This document shows positions 7,022 to 14,483 of a stretch of 15,478 bases of DNA, one piece after another (the stretch's first letter is position 1; the number at the start of each line of letters is the position of its first letter). The DNA is taken from positions 1 through 15,478 of the forward strand of contig JAEMRG010000019.1 of NCBI GenBank assembly GCA_016463455.1, given 5' to 3'. The notes under the pieces were generated by a model. It saw only the letters and a list, made by a program, of their open reading frames with translations. It did no database searches and had not been told where the DNA came from. Both the position numbers and the translations under genes were made by a program. The stretch comes from Rhodoferax sp. Lineage in GTDB: Bacteria; Pseudomonadota; Gammaproteobacteria; Burkholderiales; Burkholderiaceae_C.

Positions 7022-8010
7022 TTTTTGGCGTCACTTTCGAGTTGTTTAATGCGCTCGCGCAAGCGGTGCAGTTGTTTGAGCGAGGCAGCATTGCGCTCCC
7101 AATTGGCATTGTCATCGAGCGGAAAAATGCCGGTGTAATGGCCAGGCTTGCGAATGGACTTGCTGACCAGCGTGCCCGCAGAAATATGCACATGGGCGGC
7201 GATTTCCAAATGCCCCAAGACAATCGCGCCGCCGCCAATCGTGCATTGCGGGCCGATGATGGCACTGCCGGCGATGCCGGCGCAGCCGGCAATCGCGGTG
7301 TTGCGCCCGATGCGAACGTTGTGCCCGACTTGTATCAGGTTGTCGAGCTTGACGCCGTCTTCGATCACCGTATCGAGCAAGGCACCGCGATCCACACAGG
7401 TATTGGCGCCAATTTCCACATCGTCGCCGATAGACACCGCACCTAATTGCTCAATTTTTTCCCAGCGCTCGCCATCGGGTGCAAAGCCAAAACCATCGGC
7501 GCCGATGACTACGCCCGAATGCAAAAGGCAGCGTTGGCCTATGGTGCAATCTTCGCCTACCGTCACTCTGGCACGCAAACGGGTGTGGGCGCCTATACGA
7601 GCGCCCCGCTCGATGACGCATAAAGGCCCTACCGTGGCACTGGGATGCACCTGGGCCAAAGCATCGACCACCGCACTGGGGTGTATGCCACCCTGCGAAC
7701 CAGTTAGTGCGCGCTGCGCATCCAAGGCCTTGCGCCACCATTGGGTGAGCCGCGCGAAATAGAGATAGGGCGCCTCAGAAACAATACAGGCCCCGCGCGC
7801 GAGGGCCATGTCTTTCAAATCGGGCGGGACGATAAGGCAAGCGGCTTTTGAGCTGGCCAGCCCTTGGCGGTACTTGGGATGGCTGACAAAACTGAGGGAT
7901 CCCGGCCCCGCGCTATCAAGGGGCGCCAACGCATCGATCAGCGTGTTGCCGTCGCCGTGCAACTCGCCACCGAGTGCAGCGATGATGTCGTGCAGGCGGA
8001 TGTCAGGCAC
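7018..8010 (-). CDS. lpxD: UDP-3-O-(3-hydroxyacyl)glucosamine N-acyltransferase
   Basis: LpxD adds the second hydroxyacyl chain, at the amine of UDP-3-O-acylglucosamine, in the third step of lipid A synthesis. The 330-residue protein (E. coli 341) has the N-terminal uridine-binding domain (about 1-100, ending near SEAPYLYFARL) and then a long run of hexapeptide repeats. It has ADGFGFAPDG near 171-180, and His230 in QVGHNVRIG matches the catalytic His239 of E. coli. The C-terminus is an alpha-helix (LKQLHRLRERIKQLE) as in relatives. The start is GTG 8010, 19 nt after the skp stop, without a strong ribosome binding site. It overlaps fabZ at its end. Confidence 0.96.
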   Translation of the reverse strand: MPDIRLHDIIAALGGELHGDGNTLIDALAPLDSAGPGSLSFVSHPKYRQGLASSKAACLIVPPDLKDMALARGACIVSEAPYLYFARLTQWWRKALDAQRALTGSQGGIHPSAVVDALAQVHPSATVGPLCVIERGARIGAHTRLRARVTVGEDCTIGQRCLLHSGVVIGADGFGFAPDGERWEKIEQLGAVSIGDDVEIGANTCVDRGALLDTVIEDGVKLDNLIQVGHNVRIGRNTAIAGCAGIAGSAIIGPQCTIGGGAIVLGHLEIAAHVHISAGTLVSKSIRKPGHYTGIFPLDDNANWERNAASLKQLHRLRERIKQLESDAKK

Positions 8011-8029
8011 GCAAGTCGCGGGTTCCAGC

Positions 8030-8542
8030 TTACTTGGTGCCCGAAGTATTTAGCAGCTTGAGAACTTTGTCCGTAATGTCATGGCGCCCGTTGCTATACA
8101 CAACTTCCTGCACGACCAAATCGTATTTTTCGTCATCGGCGATTTTGCGTACCGCTTTATTGGCTTTTTCCAGGACTTGCTGCAACTCTTCGTTGCGCCG
8201 ACCGTTGAGGTCTTCCTGGTATTCACGCTGCTTGCGTTGCAAATCGCGGTTCAGGTCAGCGCCTTCTTTTTGGCGGGCGACCCGCTGCGATTCGGTCAAG
8301 GTCGGCGCATCGCGGTCAAACTTCTCGCCAAAGGTTTTTAAACCTGCCTGCAAATCGGCCAATTCCTTGCCGCGCTTGGAGAACTCTTGCTCCAGTTTAG
8401 TCTGCGCAGCCTTGGCGATAGCCGACTCGGTAGTGATGCGTTGGGTGTTGACATACGCCAAGCGCGATTCCTGCGCAAACGACGAGGACAGCAGTCCAGT
8501 GGCGCAAAGCGCAAAAACAGAAATTTGATTAAGCAGTTTCAT
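8030..8542 (-). CDS. skp: Periplasmic chaperone Skp/OmpH
   Basis: Skp keeps unfolded outer-membrane proteins soluble in the periplasm and hands them to the Bam complex. The 170-residue protein starts with a signal peptide, with likely cleavage after SFA at residue 23. The mature part then begins QESRLAYVNTQRI, the beta-strand characteristic of OmpH. Residues about 45-130 are highly charged and lack proline over long stretches (ERGKELADLQAGL-like pattern, LNRDLQRKQREYQEDL), which fits the coiled-coil tentacles of the trimer. The end returns to the body domain (YDLVVQEVVYSNGRHDITDKVL). The ATG shares one base with the bamA stop (TGATG), so the pair is tightly coupled, matching the shared function. 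Confidence 0.95.
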   Translation of the reverse strand: MKLLNQISVFALCATGLLSSSFAQESRLAYVNTQRITTESAIAKAAQTKLEQEFSKRGKELADLQAGLKTFGEKFDRDAPTLTESQRVARQKEGADLNRDLQRKQREYQEDLNGRRNEELQQVLEKANKAVRKIADDEKYDLVVQEVVYSNGRHDITDKVLKLLNTSGTK

Positions 8543-10839
8543 CAGAAAGTGGTTCCAATTGTGAATTGAAGATACTGGATTTTATCGCCTTCGAACTGGG
8601 AGATAGGTTTGGCATAGGATAGGCGCAGCGGACCTACCGGCGATATCCAGCTAATGCCCACGCCCACGGAAGAGCGTAAATCCCCTAGGGCGATGCCCTC
8701 ATCCGGGCCATACAGGCCACCGGCATCTAAAAATGCATACATGCGCAAGGTGCGGTCCGTGCCCCCACCGGGAAGTGGTGACAAAATTTCAGCATTCATG
8801 GTCAGCTTTTTGGTTCCGCCCGTGGCCACCGCACCCAGTGCCCGCTGCGCACCGGTCGTCAGACTTCCAGGTTCAAAGCCGCGAATGGACCCGATGCCGC
8901 CTGAGTAGTAATTTTTAAACAAAGGATAGACCTGGCCATTGGTGGGGACACCCACTGACAGCTCTCCATTGAACGCCAGGGTTACCCGCTTGCTGAGCGC
9001 AAAAAATTCTTGCGCCTGCGTGGTGCCACGCAGATAAGTCAAATCCCCCGCTACGCTCCATTCCGCATTCGCTTTGAGCAAACGGCCGCTGCTGGGAGTC
9101 ACGCCGCTGTCCCGCGTGTCGCGACCCCAGCCAATGGTCAAAGGAAGCGCCGAGGAGGTATATCCAAAGGTGTTCGCGAAATCCTGGAATGCCAGGGGAA
9201 GCAAGGTACCCGGTTCGATCGTCGTCAGGTCATAGCCAGCACCAAAGTACACCGTGTCGGTTTCGGAGAAAGGAACTCCGAAGCGCAGGCTAGTTCCAAC
9301 GTTCTTTAAAGCATAGCTATTGACGTCGGCATAGGGTCGCGTGGTTCGGTAATAGAGGTCAAAGCTGCGAGAAACGCCATCCTGGGTGAAATACGGATCG
9401 GTGGTGCTGAACACGTAGGTGGTGTTGAGCTTGCTGGTATTGACCTCGATACCAATGGAGCTGCCGGAGCCAAAGGCATTGTCCTGCTTGAAACCAAAAT
9501 TCAGGCCAAGTCCATCCGCACTCGAATAACCAGCCCCCAAGGATAGGCTGCCCGTAGGCTTTTCAACCACGGTAACGAGCAAATCGGCCTGGTCGGGAAA
9601 GCCGGGTACTTCCAAGGTATCCAGGCTAACCTCTTTGAAGTAGCCCAATCGGTCCACCCGGTTGCGCGAGGCGCGGATTTTTTCACCGTCGTACCAAGCC
9701 GACTCCATTTGGCGGAACTCGCGGCGCACTACTTCGTCGCGGGTCGTGTCATTGCCTCCGATATTGATGCGCCGTACATACACCCGGCGCGAGGGGTCCG
9801 CTTTGAGTGTGATCTCCACCCGGTTGGTGCTGCGGTCAATATTGGTTTGCGCCTCCACTTGCGCAAATGCATAGCCGAAGTTGGCATAAAAATCAGTAAA
9901 GGCTTTGGTGGTCTGCGCCACTTCGTTCACGTTATACGGTTCGCCGGCATTGATGGCCACCAAGGCTTGGAACTGCGCCTCTTTTTCCAGAAAATTACCG
10001 GCCAAACTGACTTTGGATACGACGAAGCGCTCACCTTCGGTGATGTTGAGGGTGATACCAATATCCTGTTTGTTGGGCGCGATGGTGACCTGGGTCGAGT
10101 CCACCGTGAACTCTAGGTAGCCACGCGACAGGTAATAAGAACGCAGTGACTCGATGTCGGCATTGAGCTTGGGGCGCGCGTAGCGATCGGACTTGGTGTA
10201 CCAGCTCAGCCAGCCCCCGGTATCCAAATCAAATAAGCCCAGCAAAGTGCTTTCGGAGAAGGTCTGGTTGCCAACGATTTTGATCAACCTGATTTTGGCG
10301 GTATCGCCTTCGCTGACAGCAAAGCTCAGATTGACGCGGTTACCTTCGACGGGGGTCACGGTGGTCACCATTTCGGCGGCATACATGCTGCGGTTGATGT
10401 ACTGGCGCTTGAGCTCTTGCTCTGCTTTGTCTGCCAGAGCCTTGTCAAATGGGCGCCCCTCGGCCAGACCGATGTCTTTAAGCGCCTTGACCAACACCTC
10501 TTTGTCGAACTCTTTGGTGCCGGTGAAGGTGACCGAACCGACAATGGGTCGCTCGGCAACGATCACCATCAACACCGCGCCGTCCACGCGGATGCGCACG
10601 TCGTTAAACAGGCCCAAAGCGTACAAGGCCTTGATCGATGTCGATGCCATCTCATCAGAGTAGCTATCACCCACGCGCACCGGCAGGGAGGCAAATACGG
10701 TGCCGGCTTCGACCCGCTGCAAGCCTTCCACGCGAATGTCTTGAATTACAAAAGGGGTCAGCGCCATGGCCACCTGGGCGGACAAGGCAAAGACCAGCAT
10801 AGCGAAAGTGCGGAAAAGGTGCGCGAATGGGTAGTGCAT
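8542..10839 (-). CDS. bamA: Outer-membrane protein assembly factor BamA
   Basis: BamA is the core of the machine that folds beta-barrel proteins into the outer membrane. The 765-residue protein has a signal peptide (cleavage near residue 26 after AMA) and five POTRA domains over about residues 27-425, starting at VIQDIRVEGLQRVE. A 16-stranded barrel begins near 430 (GSLSLGAGYSS). The conserved loop-6 motif IRGF is at about residues 652-655, and the C-terminus ends in phenylalanine (QFTIGTTF), the expected outer-membrane signature. I choose ATG 10839. A TTG at 10869 is in frame and would give a longer, odd signal peptide; neither has a clear ribosome binding site. Upstream, where rseP is expected, only 82 nt separate it from dxr. 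Confidence 0.97.
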   Translation of the reverse strand: MHYPFAHLFRTFAMLVFALSAQVAMALTPFVIQDIRVEGLQRVEAGTVFASLPVRVGDSYSDEMASTSIKALYALGLFNDVRIRVDGAVLMVIVAERPIVGSVTFTGTKEFDKEVLVKALKDIGLAEGRPFDKALADKAEQELKRQYINRSMYAAEMVTTVTPVEGNRVNLSFAVSEGDTAKIRLIKIVGNQTFSESTLLGLFDLDTGGWLSWYTKSDRYARPKLNADIESLRSYYLSRGYLEFTVDSTQVTIAPNKQDIGITLNITEGERFVVSKVSLAGNFLEKEAQFQALVAINAGEPYNVNEVAQTTKAFTDFYANFGYAFAQVEAQTNIDRSTNRVEITLKADPSRRVYVRRINIGGNDTTRDEVVRREFRQMESAWYDGEKIRASRNRVDRLGYFKEVSLDTLEVPGFPDQADLLVTVVEKPTGSLSLGAGYSSADGLGLNFGFKQDNAFGSGSSIGIEVNTSKLNTTYVFSTTDPYFTQDGVSRSFDLYYRTTRPYADVNSYALKNVGTSLRFGVPFSETDTVYFGAGYDLTTIEPGTLLPLAFQDFANTFGYTSSALPLTIGWGRDTRDSGVTPSSGRLLKANAEWSVAGDLTYLRGTTQAQEFFALSKRVTLAFNGELSVGVPTNGQVYPLFKNYYSGGIGSIRGFEPGSLTTGAQRALGAVATGGTKKLTMNAEILSPLPGGGTDRTLRMYAFLDAGGLYGPDEGIALGDLRSSVGVGISWISPVGPLRLSYAKPISQFEGDKIQYLQFTIGTTF

Positions 10840-10921
10840 AGTGAAAGAAAGTGCGAGTGTGCGGCGCAAAGCCCAAAATAGGCCTCAGCGGCAAATGACG
10901 GCAAGCCGCATCATAACGGCC

Positions 10922-12115
10922 TCAGGATGCGGCCCGCAGGGCGGAAACCTGGCAACTTGCTTGGGAGCGGGCCTCCTGGTCGATGGCTAAAAGGTCTTGC
11001 AGGGAAACAGGGGCCGCAGGAATAAAACGCGCCAAGGTCTCCAGATTGACAGCATGAATCTGGTCAAAGCGGATTTGCCCCTCCAGAAAGGCCGCAACGG
11101 CCAATTCATTGGCGGCGTTGAGAACTGCGGTGGTGCCGGGCACCGCGTCGAGCGCCTCCCAGGCCAGCTTCAATCCGGGGAAACGTTGCTGGTGGTCCGG
11201 ATGGGAAAAGGTTTCGAAGGTCAAGGCCGAAAGGGTAGCAAAGTCGATGGCACCGGCGCCCGAAACATGGCGGCCCGGCCACGCCAGACCATAGGCAATC
11301 GGCCCGCGCATATCCGGCGTCCCCAGCTGGGCTACGACCGAATGGTCTACAAATTGCACCATGGAATGAATCACGCTTTGCGGATGGATGATCACCTCCA
11401 CCGTTTTCGGAGCCACGCCAAACAAAAACTTGGCCTCGATCACCTCCAGCGCTTTGTTCATCATGGTGGCCGAATCCACCGAAATCTTGCGGCCCATCAC
11501 CCAATTAGGGTGGGCGCAGGCCTCCTGCGGGGTGACATGACGCAAAGTGGCCGGATCACGCGTACGAAACGGCCCGCCCGAAGCGGTCAAAATAATTTTG
11601 TCGATCACCGACGGCCAGGCCTGCGGGTTTTCCGGCAAAGACTGAAAAATGGCCGAGTGCTCGCTGTCAATCGGCAAGAGCGTGGCCCCACCGCGCTGGA
11701 CGGCGTCCATAAAGAATGCGCCGCCCACCACCAAGGCCTCTTTGTTGGCCAAAAGCAGACGCTTGCCCGCCAAAGCGGCGGCAATGCAAGAAGCCAAGCC
11801 CGCAGCGCCCACGATAGCGGCCATGACGGTAGTGACCTCATCGTGCGCAGCCACCCATTCCAGCGCTTGGGGGCCCGACAGCACTTCGGTGGGCAAACCC
11901 AGGTCAGCCAGTGCGCGCCTGAGTTCGCGGGCATGCGGCTCGCTGACCATCACCGCATAGCGCGGCTTAAATTGCATGCATTGGGCAGTCATGGTGTCAA
12001 CCCGGCTATGGGCGCTGAGGGCAAAAACCCGGTAGCGGTCTGCTTGGCGCGCAATCACATCTAAAGTATTGACACCAATAGAGCCCGTAGAGCCCAAAAT
12101 ACTAACGATCTGCAT
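10922..12115 (-). CDS. dxr: 1-deoxy-D-xylulose 5-phosphate reductoisomerase
   Basis: Dxr converts DXP to 2-C-methyl-D-erythritol 4-phosphate with NADPH, the committed step of the non-mevalonate isoprenoid pathway. The 397-residue protein has the dinucleotide-binding GSTGSIG at residues 8-14, LANKEALV with Lys125, and metal ligands Asp150 and Glu152 in DSEHSA with Glu224 further on. The substrate loop has SGGPFR near 179, HPNW at 202-205 and VDSATMMNK at 213-221. Start ATG 12115 has GGAGG 5 nt upstream. Another in-frame ATG at 12127 would add four residues and overlaps that site, so it is less likely. It follows cdsA by 25 nt. Its product line supplies the prenyl precursors used by UppS, whose gene is not in this cluster. 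Confidence 0.98.
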   Translation of the reverse strand: MQIVSILGSTGSIGVNTLDVIARQADRYRVFALSAHSRVDTMTAQCMQFKPRYAVMVSEPHARELRRALADLGLPTEVLSGPQALEWVAAHDEVTTVMAAIVGAAGLASCIAAALAGKRLLLANKEALVVGGAFFMDAVQRGGATLLPIDSEHSAIFQSLPENPQAWPSVIDKIILTASGGPFRTRDPATLRHVTPQEACAHPNWVMGRKISVDSATMMNKALEVIEAKFLFGVAPKTVEVIIHPQSVIHSMVQFVDHSVVAQLGTPDMRGPIAYGLAWPGRHVSGAGAIDFATLSALTFETFSHPDHQQRFPGLKLAWEALDAVPGTTAVLNAANELAVAAFLEGQIRFDQIHAVNLETLARFIPAAPVSLQDLLAIDQEARSQASCQVSALRAAS

Positions 12116-12140
12116 AGCTGCCTCCATGTGCAATACCCCC

Positions 12141-12986
12141 TTAGCGGACACACAACAACATAGCCAGCGGCAGCACGGGCAACAAGGCGTCGACGCGGTC
12201 GAGTACGCCGCCATGCCCTGGCAACAAGCCGCTGCTGTCTTTCACACCGGCTGCACGCTTAAACAGCGATTCCAGCAAATCCCCCGCCACACTCATAGTG
12301 GTTAAAAACGCGACCGATACCACCATAAAAACAGGACCGCCCTCGGAGAGTCGCCCGTAAAGGCTCAAAGCGCCCCATTGGCTGGCAGCCTCCCCTTGGC
12401 GCCAGGCAAATGCCACAAGCATCACCAGTACCAAGCCACCTAAAGCGCCTTCCCAGGTCTTGCCGGGACTGATCGCCACCGCCAGTTTGCGTGTAATCCA
12501 GCGTCCGCCCCAGAGGCGACCGCAAAAATACGCCGCGACATCAGCGCCCCAGACCAGCACAAACACCGAAAGCAAAAAGTTAACGCCCATGGCGCGCGCT
12601 TGCACCAGGGCCACCCAGGCGGCAAACAAGGCCACCATGCCCGCGCCCCAGCGAAGTCTTGCAGGCACGCGCAGCCATGCATCTACCCCACCATGCAAAA
12701 GACCTGCAGCCAACAAGACCCAAGCCGAACCGACGGCCCACCACAACCAGGGCCAAGCCTGGGCGGTGCCGCCTTCGCGCCAGAAAACAAAACACAGCAA
12801 GGCAAAGCCCAGACCACTGGCGCGTGCGGGCCCGCTAGACCAGGCACATAAGCGCGCCCATTCCCAGCCGGCCGCGCCCATCATCAAAGCGGTCAACAGC
12901 ACAAAGGCCAAGGGATCATCGGCCCAAACCGATGGAATCAAAACCGCCAGTAGCAGCACGGCGGTAATGATGCGCTGCTTTAGCAT
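12141..12986 (-). CDS. cdsA: Phosphatidate cytidylyltransferase (CDP-diacylglycerol synthase)
   Basis: CdsA makes CDP-diacylglycerol from phosphatidic acid and CTP in the inner membrane, the branch point for all phospholipids. The 281-residue protein is rich in membrane segments from the N-terminus (MLKQRIITAVLLLAVLI) onward. Near its end, at about residues 240-268, it carries the family signature SLFKR-AAGVKDSSGLLPGHGG-VLDRVDAL. The start is ATG 12986, giving the usual family beginning. The open frame continues 52 codons further upstream into frr, but that part is basic and non-homologous. No Shine-Dalgarno precedes the ATG. A hairpin ends at the base before it, and a small ORF stops across it (ATGCTAA), suggesting coupled translation. 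uppS, normally just upstream, is absent. Confidence 0.95.
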   Translation of the reverse strand: MLKQRIITAVLLLAVLIPSVWADDPLAFVLLTALMMGAAGWEWARLCAWSSGPARASGLGFALLCFVFWREGGTAQAWPWLWWAVGSAWVLLAAGLLHGGVDAWLRVPARLRWGAGMVALFAAWVALVQARAMGVNFLLSVFVLVWGADVAAYFCGRLWGGRWITRKLAVAISPGKTWEGALGGLVLVMLVAFAWRQGEAASQWGALSLYGRLSEGGPVFMVVSVAFLTTMSVAGDLLESLFKRAAGVKDSSGLLPGHGGVLDRVDALLPVLPLAMLLCVR

Positions 12987-13081
12987 GGGCTTGCGTGGTG
13001 GCAAGAAGCGCCCATCACTGCGGCGCACAGGGCTTGCGCTTTGGAGTCTGGGCCGGTCAGCGCGTTGGTGGCCATCATCAT
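12980..13081 (-). CDS. Possible 33-codon small ORF or leader peptide between frr and cdsA
   Basis: A short frame begins with three successive ATG codons (13081, 13078, 13075), 5 nt after the frr stop, and encodes MMMATNALTGPDSKAQALCA then AVMGASCHHASPC. Its TAA stop lies inside ATGCTAA, overlapping the cdsA start by 7 nt. I recognise no family. It has no strong ribosome binding site of its own. The position suggests a coupling peptide, or simply filler left where uppS used to be. Conservation in relatives would decide; by itself this is a weak call. Confidence 0.22.
   Translation of the reverse strand: MMMATNALTGPDSKAQALCAAVMGASCHHASPC
12987..13013 (-). promoter_or_regulatory. Hairpin abutting the cdsA start codon
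   Basis: The minus strand forms CTTGC-CACCAC-GCAAG (13005-12990) extended by GGG (13013-13011) pairing with CCC (12989-12987) across a 5-base bulge. The CCC is next to the cdsA ATG. Since no Shine-Dalgarno is present, ribosomes finishing the small ORF or frr may be needed to open it. The pairing is seen; the role is inferred. Confidence 0.3.
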
Positions 13082-13086
13082 GGCGC

Positions 13087-13647
13087 CTATACGGCCATGA
13101 TCTCTTGCTCTTTGGCGGCAACCAACTTATCGACGTCGGCAATGTAGCGATCGGTCAATTTTTGGATGTCTGCCTCGGAACGCTTTTGGTCGTCTTCAGA
13201 AACCTCTTTGTCTTTTTCCAATTTTTTGACTGCGTCGTTGGCTTCGCGGCGCAAATTGCGTATGGCAATTTTGGCGTTTTCGCCTTCGCTCCTGACAACC
13301 TTCGTTAACTCTTTGCGGCGCTCCTCGGTCATCATTGGCATGGGTACGCGGATCAAGTCGCCCATGGAAGCCGGGTTCAAACCCAGATCACTCTCGCGAA
13401 TCGCTTTTTCAATCTTGGCGCCCATACCCTTTTCCCAGGGCTGAATACCAATCGTGCGGGCATCGATCAAATTGAGGTTAGCCACCTGGCTCAGGGGCAC
13501 CATGGAGCCGTAGTACTCCACCTGCACCGTGTCCAGCAATGCCGGGTTGGCGCGCCCGGTGCGCACTTTGGTCAAGGTATTTTTGAAATTAGCGATGGAC
13601 TGGTCCATCTTGCCTTCCATGTGGCCCCGGATGTCTGCGATCGTCAT
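13087..13647 (-). CDS. frr: Ribosome recycling factor
   Basis: RRF, together with EF-G, splits the ribosome after termination. The 186-residue product (E. coli 185) matches the family along its length: TIADIRGHMEGKMDQSI, then KVRTGRANPALLDTVQVEYYG, DARTIGIQPWEKGM, the signature SDLGLNPASMGDLIRVP, TEERRKELTK, and the long helical arm with RNLRREANDAVKKLEKDKE and SEDDQKRSEADIQKLTD. The start is ATG 13647, with GGAG 8 nt upstream; a GTG three codons earlier has its GGA immediately adjacent and is unlikely. It follows pyrH by 18 nt in the standard order. Downstream, the expected uppS is replaced by a 100-nt gap to cdsA. Confidence 0.98.
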   Translation of the reverse strand: MTIADIRGHMEGKMDQSIANFKNTLTKVRTGRANPALLDTVQVEYYGSMVPLSQVANLNLIDARTIGIQPWEKGMGAKIEKAIRESDLGLNPASMGDLIRVPMPMMTEERRKELTKVVRSEGENAKIAIRNLRREANDAVKKLEKDKEVSEDDQKRSEADIQKLTDRYIADVDKLVAAKEQEIMAV

Positions 13648-13665
13648 ACTCGTCACTCCAAAAAT

Positions 13666-14388
13666 TCAAACATGCACCAGCGTGCCTTCGTCCTCACCCA
13701 TCACCACACGCTTAAGCGCGCCGTGCTTGAAAATTGAGAAAACTTTGATCGGTAATTTCTGATCACGGCACAGGGCAAAAGCCGCCGCATCCATGATGCC
13801 CAGATTTTGTTGCATCGCGCTATCGAAAGTCAGGCTGGCATAGCGCTTGGCGGTAGGCACTTTTTTCGGGTCTGCGTCATACACACCGTCCACCTTGGTG
13901 GCCTTGAGCACAATTTGGGCTCCAATTTCGGCGCCCCGCAAGGCGGCGGCGGTATCGGTGGTAAAAAACGGGTTGCCGGTACCGGCGGCAAAAATAACCA
14001 CCTTGCCTTCTTCCAGATATTGCAGCGCTTTCGGCCGAACGTAGGGCTCGACCACTTGCTCAATGCCGATGGCCGACATAACCCGAGCCGTCAAGCCAGC
14101 CTTATTCATGGTGTCGCCAAGCGCCAAGGCATTCATGACGGTCGCCAGCATGCCCATGTAGTCGGCAGTTGCTCGGTCCATACCGACGGAGCCACCGGCC
14201 ACGCCACGGAAAATATTACCCCCGCCAATCACCACCGCAAGCTGAACCCCTAGACGGGTGACTTCAGCAATCTCATCCACCATACGCACAATGGTGTCGC
14301 GGTTGATGCCAAACTGGTCATCGCCCATCAAGGCCTCGCCGGACAGTTTCAACAAAATTCGACTGTAGGCGGGCTTTATCTGGGTCAT
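13666..14388 (-). CDS. pyrH: Uridylate kinase (UMP kinase)
   Basis: PyrH phosphorylates UMP to UDP, and is a hexamer of the amino-acid-kinase fold controlled by GTP and UTP. The 240-residue protein shows RILLKLSGEAL at residues 10-20, VVIGGGNIFRG at 52-62, the UMP-binding DRATADYMGMLATVMNALAL at 71-90, AAGTGNPFFTTDTAAALRG near 134-151 and KVDGVYDADPKK at 165-176. The start is ATG 14388, matching the family N-terminus. A longer frame to 14451 reads through the intergenic hairpin and is rejected. The ribosome binding site is weak (GGA about 9 nt before). It lies 95 nt downstream of tsf, separated by a strong inverted repeat. Confidence 0.97.
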   Translation of the reverse strand: MTQIKPAYSRILLKLSGEALMGDDQFGINRDTIVRMVDEIAEVTRLGVQLAVVIGGGNIFRGVAGGSVGMDRATADYMGMLATVMNALALGDTMNKAGLTARVMSAIGIEQVVEPYVRPKALQYLEEGKVVIFAAGTGNPFFTTDTAAALRGAEIGAQIVLKATKVDGVYDADPKKVPTAKRYASLTFDSAMQQNLGIMDAAAFALCRDQKLPIKVFSIFKHGALKRVVMGEDEGTLVHV

Positions 14389-14427
14389 ATCAGCATCCGG
14401 GTACGGCAGGTTAGTAAGTATTTTGAC

Positions 14428-14473
14428 GCCGCCATGCGTCCATTGCATCAATATCCAACGCGAGCATGGCGGC
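14428..14473 (-). other. Perfect 10-bp inverted repeat between tsf and pyrH
   Basis: The 95-nt gap contains GCCGCCATGC and GCATGGCGGC, an exact inverted repeat with a 26-base loop, beginning 10 nt after the tsf stop. No T-run follows (GTCAAAATAC), so it is not a clear Rho-independent terminator. It may be an RNA stability or processing element, a transcription attenuator, or an operator site. Function unknown. Confidence 0.5.
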
Positions 14474-14483
14474 TTGGGGGAGT

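Noticed and set aside
10840..10869. TTG start for bamA ten codons upstream
   Set aside because: It would place extra polar residues before a normal signal peptide; ATG 10839 gives the usual form, though neither has a good ribosome binding site.
10893..10914. GCGGC and GCCGC inverted repeat between dxr and bamA
   Set aside because: Only five pairs without a T-run; too weak to call a terminator or regulatory hairpin.
10997..12064. Plus-strand frame of 355 codons opposite dxr
   Set aside because: It mirrors the dxr coding frame; composition is rich in Arg, Gly, Gln and His without domains, and no ribosome binding site was seen.
12987..13142. In-frame 52-codon upstream extension of cdsA
   Set aside because: It overlaps the end of frr and is basic, without membrane character; the family N-terminus begins at 12986.
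12460..13308. Plus-strand frame of 282 codons opposite cdsA and frr
   Set aside because: It crosses two conserved genes in antisense and is low-complexity (Ala, Lys, Thr, Pro), as expected for the reverse of a membrane-protein gene.
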